From Saccharum officinarum (lineage: Eukaryota > Streptophyta > Magnoliopsida > Poales > Poaceae), in assembly GCA_020631735.1 (NCBI GenBank), contig CM036201.1, forward strand, positions 73,613,253 to 73,677,252: a DNA stretch of 64,000 bases, written 5' to 3'. This document shows, piece by piece, positions 1-9,473 of the stretch. A program made the position numbers and the translations under genes. Every line of letters begins with the position of its first letter. Positions within the stretch are counted from its first letter, which is position 1. The notes under the pieces are model-generated. The model saw nothing but the letters and a program-made list of their open reading frames with translations, searched no databases and was not told the origin of the DNA.

Positions 1-300
1 TCAATGCCTTGTTTGGATCTCGCCGGGGTGGAGGGAGGGCCACTGGAATAGCGGGCGTTGGGCGCTCCTAGAGGGTGAGGACGCCGAGGTGGGGGAAAGG
101 GCGCCGCCGGGGTGGGGTAGTGCGCCGCCGCCGGCCAGAGAGGCAGCCATGGCCGCGCGTCGAGGTAGGCGCGGGGCGCGAGCGCGGAAGGGAGGAGGAA
201 GCGAGGGAATGGGTGCGGCAGTGAGCGAGTAAGGCGTCCGTCCATTCCGGACGTCTTAATTGGAGCATCATTGAGGAGGAAAGCGAGTTGTTGGGTGAGG
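1..300. mobile_element. 3' part of a TTGCAA-minisatellite DNA transposon (copy 1)
   Basis: GC-rich sequence identical, apart from one base in a G run, to 20562-20860, where the whole element (about 19795-20817) is present. The body of the element lies left of the window. The end is probably near 250, after the GGACGTCTTAATT sequence. No gene is supported here. Confidence 0.45.
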
Positions 301-328
301 TGGGTCTCATTTTTTACGGGGCATCACC

Positions 329-445
329 GGGCCTGTTCGCTTCGCTGAAAAACCAGGCTGAAAAGTACTGTTCGCTGATTTGTTGCGAGAGAAAACACTG
401 TACCATAGCTGATAAGTCAGGCTAGTAAGTTTAAGTGAACATGGT
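329..445. mobile_element. Tourist-like MITE fragment (copy 1)
   Basis: Starts GGGCCTGTTCGCTT and ends with a degenerate inverted counterpart (TTTAAGTGAACATGGT). The layout resembles a common grass MITE whose ends read GGCCTGTTCGCTT. No clear target-site duplication is visible. The matching copy is at 20889-21005. Confidence 0.5.
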
Positions 446-458
446 ACATTGCAATTTA

Positions 459-789
459 GGGGGTGTTTGGATCCAGTGACTAAATTTTAGGATGTGTCAC
501 ATGAGGGTGTCGCATGAGCTGTTCGGATACTAATAAAAAAATAAATTACAGAATCAGTCAGTAATCCGCGAGTATTAAGCATAATTAATCTGTCATTAGC
601 ACATATTTACTGTAGCACAACATTGTCAAATCAGGGACTACTTAGACTTAAAAAATTCGTCTCATAAAATAGTCCCAGTCTGTAAATTTAGTTTCGTAAT
701 TAGTGTATATTTAATACTTTATGCATGTGTCAAACATCTGATGTGACCAGTGAATGAAGTTTAGAGGGGACCAAACACCAAACACCCCC
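459..789. mobile_element. Tourist-type MITE, 331 bp (copy 1)
   Basis: Begins GGGGGTGTTTGGATCC and ends CCAAACACCCCC, so the termini are inverted repeats. It is flanked on both sides by TTA (456-458 and 790-792), the 3-bp duplication expected for PIF/Harbinger-related Tourist elements. The interior is AT-rich and non-coding. It lies about 600 bp upstream of the DnaJ-type gene. Confidence 0.85.
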
Positions 790-1393
790 TTAGAAGAGAG
801 TTGAAGCATTGAGGTTTGCACAAGGATGTGAAAAGACATTTGAAGCCTCGACACACCGCGGGTGCTCTAATCAGTGCACGGGTGCTAACATAGCTGTTTG
901 TTGCTCTGGTACTCTGGTCTCTATGGCAATGCTTTTGGAAACATACGTATTGTCAGAAGCAGCGGCGCAGAAAGTTCAAATATGTGTATATGCTTCGTGC
1001 CACAAGTTATTAAAAACGTCTCTTATTAGCATATTATCAGTACACCCTGATTTCCAGCAGATGCGAATATCAGTTGCTACACAATATTTGTTAGTGGTCG
1101 GCAAAACGGATCCGTAAAGTCGGCAAAACACAATATTTGTTAGTGCAACTCATGATATTATCTCTATCCTACTGTACGCTATCAGTCTTGAAGTTGACTC
1201 GTTGACCGTGCATGCGGGAGAACGTTGAACGTGTGGCAGCGGCGATCCGAGGTGGATTCGGGTGGGGCCATGGCGTCAGAGAGCGTTAGGTTTCCTTCCA
1301 CTCGCTGTCGCTGGTTTTGTTATCCACAAAAGTAGAAGGAGCGGTGGGGAGGCCGGGAGGGTGCCGCAGCCGCACAGGCACAGCTCCTGCGGG
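790..1393 (+). promoter_or_regulatory. 5' flank and leader of the DnaJ-type gene, with a short uORF
   Basis: No gene is recognised up to about 1260. At 1270-1335 a 21-codon open frame begins in a good plant context (GCCATGG) and stops before the presumed start at 1394. If transcription starts upstream of 1270 this would be a uORF. No convincing TATA box was seen. The same arrangement occurs in copy 2 at 21830-21895. Confidence 0.35.
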
Positions 1394-1980
1394 ATGGCGC
1401 AGTGGAGCAGCGTGGCCGCGAGGCCGGACCAGTGGATTGGGCCATGCCGCTGCAGCTCGCCGCTGCCACCGTTCCGGGCGGCGCTGCCGCGGCGCAGGCG
1501 TGCGGAGAGGAACGGCAGGATCGGCTGCGCCTCCGTCCCACGGGAGCTCGGCACGGCCGCGGAGGCGGAGCTGCCGCCGGTGGTCGTCGAGGGCACCGAG
1601 GTTAGTGATCGATCTCAGCACCGTTCTTTCTAGATGCTGCTGGCGCTGCACGGGCATACGTAAGCTATGTGTCGTCGTCTCGTGAATTGTTCTAAGGAAG
1701 AAGCTGCAGCGTGCGAAGAGTGCAGCGGCTTGGGGTGGATGCTCTGCGACTTCTGCAAGGGGAAGAAGAACAACGTCAAGTCGGAGGGCACACGGGTGTA
1801 CCGCCGTTGCCCAACGTGCAAGGCGGTCAGTAACTCAGCTCTCTCGAGGTCGCTCGCATGCAGAATCTTTCTGAATTTTGATGAACATTCCCCGTCGCAT
1901 GCATGCAGGCGGGCATCATCGTGTGCCCAAGATGCAGGGTGTACAAGTGCATCACCTTCCCCGAGAGCAATGAATCGTGA
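1394..1980 (+). CDS. Small DnaJ-type cysteine-rich zinc-finger protein, probably plastid (copy 1)
   Basis: Three exons can be placed: 1394-1600, 1697-1825 and 1909-1980. Donors are GTTAGT and GTCAGT, acceptors are TAAG and GCAG, and every junction is phase 0. The product is about 135 residues. Residues 1-69 are rich in Arg, Ala, Ser and Pro and resemble a chloroplast transit peptide. Residues 70-135 hold four CxxC motifs (CEEC, CDFC, CPTC, CPRC), the zinc-binding pattern of the DnaJ cysteine-rich domain. The J domain is absent. Plant relatives of this kind (BSD2/LQY1-like) act in plastid protein folding or photosystem assembly, and the exact role here is inferred. The start at 1394 was chosen because it opens the transit-like segment; the frame is open further upstream but has no ATG. 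Copy 2 encodes the same protein. Confidence 0.75.
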
Positions 1981-3013
1981 GCGTGTCATGGTGGTCGCAC
2001 TTGTGAGATGCAGATCATGTCTGCAGAAGAAATCCGTGTGAATTATTATTAGTATATTCTGACCATGTTCAAAGGACAATTATTATCTTCTGATCATGTT
2101 CACGTGAGAACGTCTGTGTACCTTTCAATTTTAATTTCACATAGATGCTTCCTCTTCTTATAGATTGGTTCTAACAAGACCACAAGGTATAGACATGCAT
2201 CCGTGTACTCTTTTTTTTCTATCTTTTTGTTTTTGGGAAACACCAATGGGGGGAGCTTCCAATCTAAATGATTTGTCATTGATCCCGGCTAGCCGGTGAT
2301 GGATCATACGGAACACCAAAATGAAGTTAGGAGGGCCAGTAATGCATTGCTAACATATTACACCAAATGTTGACCATAGGTCCATAGCACGTTGCTCTAG
2401 TCAACTCAGCAGGCCTGTAGCACTCACGCCATGCTTGTTTGCATAGTTTCTAGCAGCAGAGCAAAAACATGGTCGAGAGTAGCCCTGTTAATAGATTTAT
2501 ACACCCACCATTTAACCAACTCAATCCATATCAATTTAAGGACATGTTTAGTGGGGCTCCTGCATTGGTTTCATGTGTGACTCTTTCACCAGAGCACAAG
2601 GAGCGAAGCCACACCAAACGCTCAATCTACCTCACTCCATAATTTTAATGTTTCAACTCAACCCAATTCAACAATTAGTACAATAACCCATGGGTTAGTA
2701 TAAAATGTATATGTAAGTTCAAATAAAATATATGGATTTCAAATCAAAGCCAGAGCCTAGATTTGAAATCTCATGTTTATACCTTAAGAATTTCTCAAAA
2801 ATGACTAAAATTTATTGGGATGGTTCAAAATTGACTAAAACACCTCTCTCTAGACTAGAGAGAGAGAGAGAGAGAGAGCCTGATGGACTGTCCATTGGAG
2901 TGGTCGTGCTCCTAAGTGAAAATGACTAAGTGTTGACAGTGACGAACCTAGAGCAAATTAGAGGGAGGGAGGGTGCACTTGCCTTGTGGTGCATAGACAT
3001 GTGTCATAGGGAA
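1981..3013. other. Intergenic, no gene seen (copy 1)
   Basis: AT-rich sequence after the stop codon of the DnaJ-type gene, presumably including its 3' UTR. It contains a short AG microsatellite. No coding similarity was recognised on either strand. Confidence 0.5.
2856..2878. repeat. (AG)n microsatellite
   Basis: About eleven uninterrupted AG units. The same tract with the same length is at 23416-23438 in copy 2. Confidence 0.9.
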
Positions 3014-3355
3014 CAGTGGCGGAGGGAGATGGGGGGCTAGGAGGGGCCACACACCCCCTAACTTTTCCAACACTCCACTATACACCCTTGTTAATTAACT
3101 AAAAAATATAAAATTAGTATGATTAGTGATTTCTAGTTTACCTTTGTATAACAAAATAAATGTTGATTCCTTTTCTACCTTAATACAAATGCGTGTAAAT
3201 CTTTTGCGTGTTCAAGAAAAAATAAAAGAAATTTTTTATTCAATTATTATATATATTTTTACCAAATCAGTATATATATGTGTACGCTTGCGCACTCGTG
3301 TGATTATTATCGATATTGTCGGCCCCCCTATACGAAAATCCTGGCTCCACCCCTG
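3014..3355. mobile_element. hAT-type MITE, 342 bp (copy 1)
   Basis: Left end CAGTGGCGGAGGGAG and right end CTGGCTCCACCCCTG form imperfect terminal inverted repeats. The flanks are ATAGGGAA on the left and ATAGGGGA on the right, a near-perfect 8-bp duplication as expected for hAT. Non-coding interior. Confidence 0.7.
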
Positions 3356-6129
3356 ATAGGGGATGCATGTATGGTGAAATTTTAGCTAAAATCACTGTGG
3401 TCTTTTTCATTTTTAGGGGGGGTGGTGGCATTTGCACCCTCTGAGTACAATATACCTTTGCCTTGAGTATTGGGTGTAATGACTGTCAGACATGATTGAA
3501 TAGACTGTCTAGTTGGGCTTCCAGAGGCGACTAAAACTGGCTACCTCTGCCCTGCTCTAGTGGACTGTCTGTCAGGTGCCTAGTATTGTCCGTTAGTGCA
3601 TTTGTGAGCATGTGAAATCTAACTTCGTGAATGGCAGGTGTGATTAGGGACATTGCATTGCCATGGGATCTTGCAAGAGTGCTCCTAGGGTATCTTTAGA
3701 GTACATCTACCAAGGTGCATTGCATTGAACTACACTTGGTAATCATCTAAGCTATTGGGGTTGAATTCTAGGTAAACTAGTCGTACATTAGTCTCTAGAT
3801 TTGTGAGGGCTAGATCAAGGACGATAATAGCCAACTTGCGATCACGAGAGTGGCTGGTGAACGAACCTTGTGGAATGGATGAGATCCTTGGGCCTTCCTT
3901 CTTGCTCCTTGAAATCCCCCCCCCCCCCCCCACCCCCCCGAGCAAGGGGATCAACCCTCTAGTTCACCGATGATTGGTGGTGTTGGTGCTTGAGGTAGTG
4001 GTGCTGATCTCAATCTCTTTAGAGCTCATCGAATTAGACACATGCATGCCAAAAGTAAGGTAATGTTATTAGGTAAGAAATATAGTCGAGGGTACTTGTC
4101 TTTCACCCAAGTTTAGCTGCTTAGAGTGTCTTCAGTTTCTAGTCTTCATTGCTGACAAACAACTCTCCCTCTACCCATAGCAACCAAGGAACATAGGGCA
4201 TGTTTAGATCCCTCACCGAGTACTATATCACTCAACCGAGCTAGAAATCAAAATTGGCAACACGTTTCGATGTCTAGCTAGTCTACCTTGATTCCCGTGC
4301 TAGCAAACCTTTTCTTGCTGCTTCAAGAGAGTCAAATTTGCTCTCCTAAGCTGGCAATCGTCTCGTTGCTCATGCTGACGAGGCAAGGCAACCTATCTCT
4401 GGAACCAAGCATGCCCATAGACAAACAAGCCAAAAAAACACAAACTAACAACAATAACCAATTCAAATAAAAGTTCTAGAAAGAGTTCACACTAATAAAA
4501 GACAGAATTTGATGCTACCATCGCGACAATGCAAGAACGCTAAAAACGGAACTAGCATTAAAATGATACGACTATTGGGAAGATTTGGCTATAAAAGGAA
4601 ATAAAAAGACTATATGCTTGACTTATCTTATTTAGCAAAAACAATATTTAGGGCAATCTTAGAAAATATCTTAAGTTAGAAATAATTCAAATTGCATTTC
4701 AATTGAAAAATCAAAATAACACTACTCATGTTTTATTTACAACCCAAAGACGTGGTATAAACCTAGTTAGCCTTTATATATAAGCATCTTTAAATAAATA
4801 TTAATCAAATTAAATTAAAATTTAGAAACACATGACATGGTAAATGCTGATGCTAAACGCATAGGTTAGAAAGGTATCAGATTAACACAAAAAATGAATC
4901 AAATCAAAGCTAAAATACCAAGACACGATGCCTCAAAGTTGAAAGGAATTATACACAAAGAACTATAGCCGACTGGGGCTAGCATGAAAGATTCGCGAGA
5001 CATGAAATCGGGGAAGGTCATAGTTAGGCGAGATGCAAGAAACTAAGGCAAATTTACACTATTTCTTGGGGGATTTTTCACAAAATTTTAGAAAATAGGG
5101 AAACCATAGCTTTATTTGTCCTATTCACATGCTAAAATCCAAAAAATTTATTTGTCCAATTCTCATTCTAAAATCCAAAAATTTGAGGTGTAACATCCAT
5201 TGTTGGTCGAAAGGGGAGGAGTGCGGTGAGGATGGGAGTGAGGTGGTGGGGTGAGTGCTCCGGCATTGGAGGACAACTAGACTACGCTAGGCAACAAGCG
5301 CACCTTTGCATTTTTTTGTATTCACACCTCTACATTTCATATGTTTGATGAAATGTCAATGTGGACAGGTGATTGGAGGTGAGATGATAGAGCTAAAAAT
5401 CACACCAACAAATATGTGATTGCTTCCAAACTATCTGGACAACCAAACAAGATATATATATATAACACTATACAACACATGCTTAGGTAGTCCCGGAAAC
5501 TAAACATATGCCTCGTGCATTGTCTTATGCTAGCCAGGTTAGGTGAAGAAACGCAACCAAACACACAATATATCTTTTATAGGGTATATATCATATATGT
5601 ATGGCGTAAAATACCACATATCTTGTATACTAAAACAAACTTTGCTTCCTCTGCCTCGAGGCCGCAGTGCCGTGTTAACTACTGGACCACTCGGTTGAGA
5701 ATAGACATCAAGGCAAATGCGTGTAGCGATATGCTACGCTTACCATCTCAATAACATGAAACAATTGAATTATTTTTCTTCCACAAATGATGTACATTGT
5801 ACAACCATAAAAATACGCTTAATCAAATTCAAAATATGAAAAGAATTTGTATGGATCATTTCAGGACTCATATATAGTCACAAAAAAATTAGTATTCACA
5901 TTGCCACTTTTGTGCATTGATTCTGAAATGGTTCAAAAAGTAACAACAATCTCAGATAGGAAGACTACAAGAGGCACCAAATTAAGTAACTACAGTCTCA
6001 AGTCTAAAATGGTCACAAGATGTATGAAGACATGATATTCCAACTAATTTTTACGTGTGAAGGCATTATTTTTCCCCCACTACTCTAGATAACCTGCCCC
6101 ATATATTCAGCACGAAGCCATAGCGGTAA
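3356..6129. other. Intergenic, no gene seen (copy 1)
   Basis: AT-rich sequence with scattered short frames but no recognisable domain. A poly-C tract at about 3916-3939 differs in length from copy 2 (about 24475-24495). Around 4195-4270 there is a weak MITE-like piece. All of it is duplicated in copy 2. Confidence 0.5.
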
Positions 6130-6130
6130 T

Positions 6131-6176
6131 ACCTTGGTATCTTAAGACCACACACCTTGGTATCTTAAGACCACAA
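6131..6176. repeat. Two tandem copies of a 23-bp unit
   Basis: ACCTTGGTATCTTAAGACCA followed by CAC occurs twice in direct succession (6131-6153 and 6154-6176). The same pair is in copy 2 near 26685-26731. Confidence 0.85.
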
Positions 6177-6232
6177 CTATACATTAACATAATATATATA
6201 GAAACGATCATGCCAAGTTGCAAAGCCACTAA

Positions 6233-6350
6233 GGGCCCCTTTGGAACGCAGGAATTTCACAGGATTTGTACAGGAATTTTATAGGAATCAGTTCATTTTC
6301 ATAGGAAAAACACAGGAAACAGGAAAGTTTCCTTTGTTCTAAAGGGGGCC
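6233..6350. mobile_element. Tourist-type MITE, 118 bp (copy 1)
   Basis: Starts GGGCCCCTTTGGAACG and ends TTCTAAAGGGGGCC, with TAA on both flanks (6230-6232 and 6351-6353). A typical short PIF/Harbinger-derived MITE. The counterpart is at 26788-26905. Confidence 0.85.
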
Positions 6351-7793
6351 TAAACCTTGATTTTCATTGTCGGCTAAACTTGCTAGGCATTATGTAAATA
6401 GGTCCATGGCAACTATAACAGCAAAATGTATGTTTGAGTATGAAAGAGTTGTCTAAGTACAAAACACCACCGACATAATAATTTAACATTGAGATAAAGT
6501 TGTAGAGGAAACAACAGCAGACACCACCACCGTCCACCAATCCATCATGGTTGTGAAGCTGCTTAGGCCTAGCATGACACAAGTAGAAAAGCATGCGTGA
6601 AGTCAGTGGTTAGACCAACTGAACCAATCTGATCAAATATAATAGTACAAAGCATATGCACCAATGAAGTTTTGAGATACCAAATCTATAATAAGATTCT
6701 AAATATGCAAAAGTACAAAAGGAGTGGTCTAGATGTGAAATCAGTATGACCATTTTGTTTGCTCTGCTGGACAAACTATAGCATCTCTAATGAACAATAC
6801 TCCAACTATCCTTGTACAACTTCTGGAAACAACATGTCAACATTAGTGTGTTTGACTCATTAACAATGTAATAATTTGCAAAATACATATATACATCCTA
6901 GCAAACATATCTTTGCTAATTAAGTTCAGTTCCAACAGGCCAAAGTCTTGCATGGTAAAAAGCCACTATGATTGTAATAGGGAAAATGTTTGCAATCATA
7001 AATAAAAACCAAAATAAATTTAAACTAGTGCTAGTTGTTGCAATGCTTAAGAGAGGCGCTCCCCATGCTCAGGCAGAAGGATGTTTGAACTACCAGTTGT
7101 GCAATAATAATTTAAATGCTGCATCCACAGATGGGTGAGACGATCGACTAATAGTTCATATGTTCAGTTAAGTGCAAATACAAAATGTATCTGGAAAAAA
7201 AATCTTATTTTCCACACTGGATATTCCTTTTCTATCACCAAAAGCACTACAGATAAATAGTGTGACATAATAATGCATCTTGTGCATTATATCAGTCCTT
7301 GTAAATAATACACACAGAGATTGTTCCAGTATTTCCTGAGAAAATAACCAATCACCACTCTAGTAGAAAGTACAGACATTTGTAGCTTCTTATAAAGATT
7401 TCCAGACCCCAACCATGAAAGGTGTGCATATCTAATGGCATTACATGCTGGATACCATATATCTAATTAAAAGGGAAAGCAATAGCCACCCTATTGATCT
7501 GAGACTGCAAACAACGTCACTTAATACTAGAAAAACGACCTATAAATTAATCAGACGGCCGTAGTCTGCCTTTAGGGGATAATCAGTAAATGTAACAAAA
7601 AAATGCAGACACTAGAACAGGATCATTGCATCACAGGCAAGACTTACCCCGATTCGCCACTTTCTCTTCACCCGCCACCTGTCGTTTCCCCCCGAAACAC
7701 TATTTGTCCCTTGTTCCTATAGTCAGAGAGGGGGGAAACGATAATGAGCTTACCATAGAGCACAAAATGTTCCCGGGAAAGGAACAGTAATTA
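6351..7793. other. Intergenic, possible 3' flank of the F-box gene (copy 1)
   Basis: AT-rich, no recognised coding region. The rightmost part may hold the 3' UTR of the minus-strand F-box gene. Several substitutions relative to copy 2 cluster at about 7690-7860, whereas the preceding kilobases are nearly identical. Confidence 0.4.
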
Positions 7794-9040
7794 TTAGCAA
7801 GGGCAATGATTGAAAGGAAAACGAAACACGGGCCATACTGACCATTTTTGGCGATAGCAACATGTGTAGATATGGCTAATGATGCTACAAGGACTTGGCC
7901 CAGCATCTTCTGCCTTAGGTATATTTGTCGCCGGCAATAATATGGCGCTGCTGAGGTGATATTGAGCGAGAATACGTTTATACCCATTGTAAAAGACAAT
8001 GGTAGGAAACGCCTTAGAACTGACATACAGCTTCCTCCTGTCAATGAAGAGGCAATTGCCACCAATGCTTGTCACCGGGACAGACCTTCCCAGCATAAGG
8101 TCAGCTACTCTGTGAACTAAAACTTTCTTATAATCGTTACTCATACTGACCACCAGAATCTCTGTGCCGCATTCTGCCAGAGAGTGGTGATTGGTCCCGG
8201 TCTCGTCTGAACTATATGGAAGTGGACATTTGGCAATGGACCTTGGTGGTGGCATCCAGGGTTCCTCCATCCCTTGTAGTAGCTGTGGGGGGCGATCTCT
8301 AGGATATCTGGTTTCGCGTAACTGTCAGTACACCTCAACACATATATCTTGCCTTGGAACGAGAGTGGACTGTAGTATTGATCCACGAAATAGCTTGAAA
8401 CTCTCCATCGCTGTTCCCTGGGGGTAGCAAAGGCTATCTTGGACCAACCGCATCCCCCAAAGATCATGAGCGAGACGACTCCATCCGCGCTCACGTTCAT
8501 GGAGGTAGCACTGACATGTCTGATATAGATCCACTTGCTTCCGTGCGGCAACGTGCCCACGTACGGTAGGAGGGTCTCCAGAGGCGGGAAGTCAAGGATG
8601 TCGCCGGTGAAGAGGTTGAGGAGGCGGGCGGCGGTGTCGTGGTCCCGCTGCAGCAGGAGGAGGCCGTCGATGGAGTCGAGGACGCAGTGGTCCCTGAAGA
8701 GCGGGAGGTGGACGCGGACGAAGGCGCCCGTGGAGAGGTTGAAGAAGCGGACGAACCCGCGCAGCTTGCCGTGGCCCGGGTACAGGCCGTGGCCCTCGGG
8801 CAGCATCATCCACCGCCGCGGGTGGAAGCGCCGGTCGACGATGCCGCGGCCGCGCGGGCTGGCCGTGCTGGAGCGCCAGTGCGCGCACACGGCGCGGAAT
8901 CGGACGTAGTCCCGCAAGTCGACCGCCAGGACCCGCCACGCGATCAGGTCCACCAGATCCTCGGGCAGTGACGCCCACGAGGACGACGCGTCCCTGGTGA
9001 TGGGGGCGTCGGAATCAGTGACCCTACGTCGCCGGCGCAT
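7794..9040 (-). pseudogene. F-box protein with DUF295 (KIB-like) domain, frameshifted (copy 1)
   Basis: Translation on the minus strand starts at 9040. Residues 22-58 form an F-box (LPEDLVDLIAWRV, then VCAHWR). From about residue 75 the sequence matches plant F-box/DUF295 proteins. Such proteins usually act as substrate adaptors of SCF ubiquitin ligases. A run of six G at 8287-8292 breaks the frame after ILEIAP. Copy 2 has seven G (28859-28865) and there the frame continues into the conserved C-terminal half, which copy 1 still encodes in the other frame (8270 to 7794). The copy is therefore disrupted as read, but a homopolymer sequencing error would give the same picture. Target and expression are unknown. 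Confidence 0.75.
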
Positions 9041-9473
9041 GCTGCTGCACGGAGCCGAGGGCCGAGGCTGCTCGGCGCTTGCCGCAGCGCACAGCCAAAA
9101 CCTTTGGCCGACTCTGGTACCTCGACGACGACATGCCGCTGCACCAAATTCGGATCTGGTTCAGATCCAAACTAGGAGTAGTATTGAAGTACTGATGCGA
9201 AATCGATTAGCGCTCGGCGAAGGAAAAAAATAATACAATTTTTAGATAGTCACCAGGCAAAGACGACCTGCCGGTGATCCTCACGTTCAACGCGGCAGCA
9301 ATGTGTGTCACAGCAGATCAGACAACGCTTCGGATGGCAAGGCCGGAGGTAGGGATGAAAGTAAAATCGGACGACACTGGTTACGTAGGCTCGTTTTCGA
9401 GGTACCATGTTTTTTTATGGAAGTAATATAAGAAAACAAAAAAGGTAGCGGCCATAAATACCATTTTCTGTAA
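9041..9473. other. 5' flank of the F-box gene (copy 1)
   Basis: Upstream of the minus-strand F-box gene and homologous to 34769-35136 plus 40884-40936, with several substitutions and small indels. The junction 9417|9418 is the empty site of the Helitron array in copy 2, and 9473|9474 is where the copy 1 Helitron starts. No TATA box is convincing. Confidence 0.6.

Noticed and set aside
1262..1685. Overlapping open frames on both strands over the first exon of the DnaJ-type gene
   Set aside because: They are shadows of GC-rich coding sequence. Only the frame from 1394 joins the CxxC exons with consistent splice phases.
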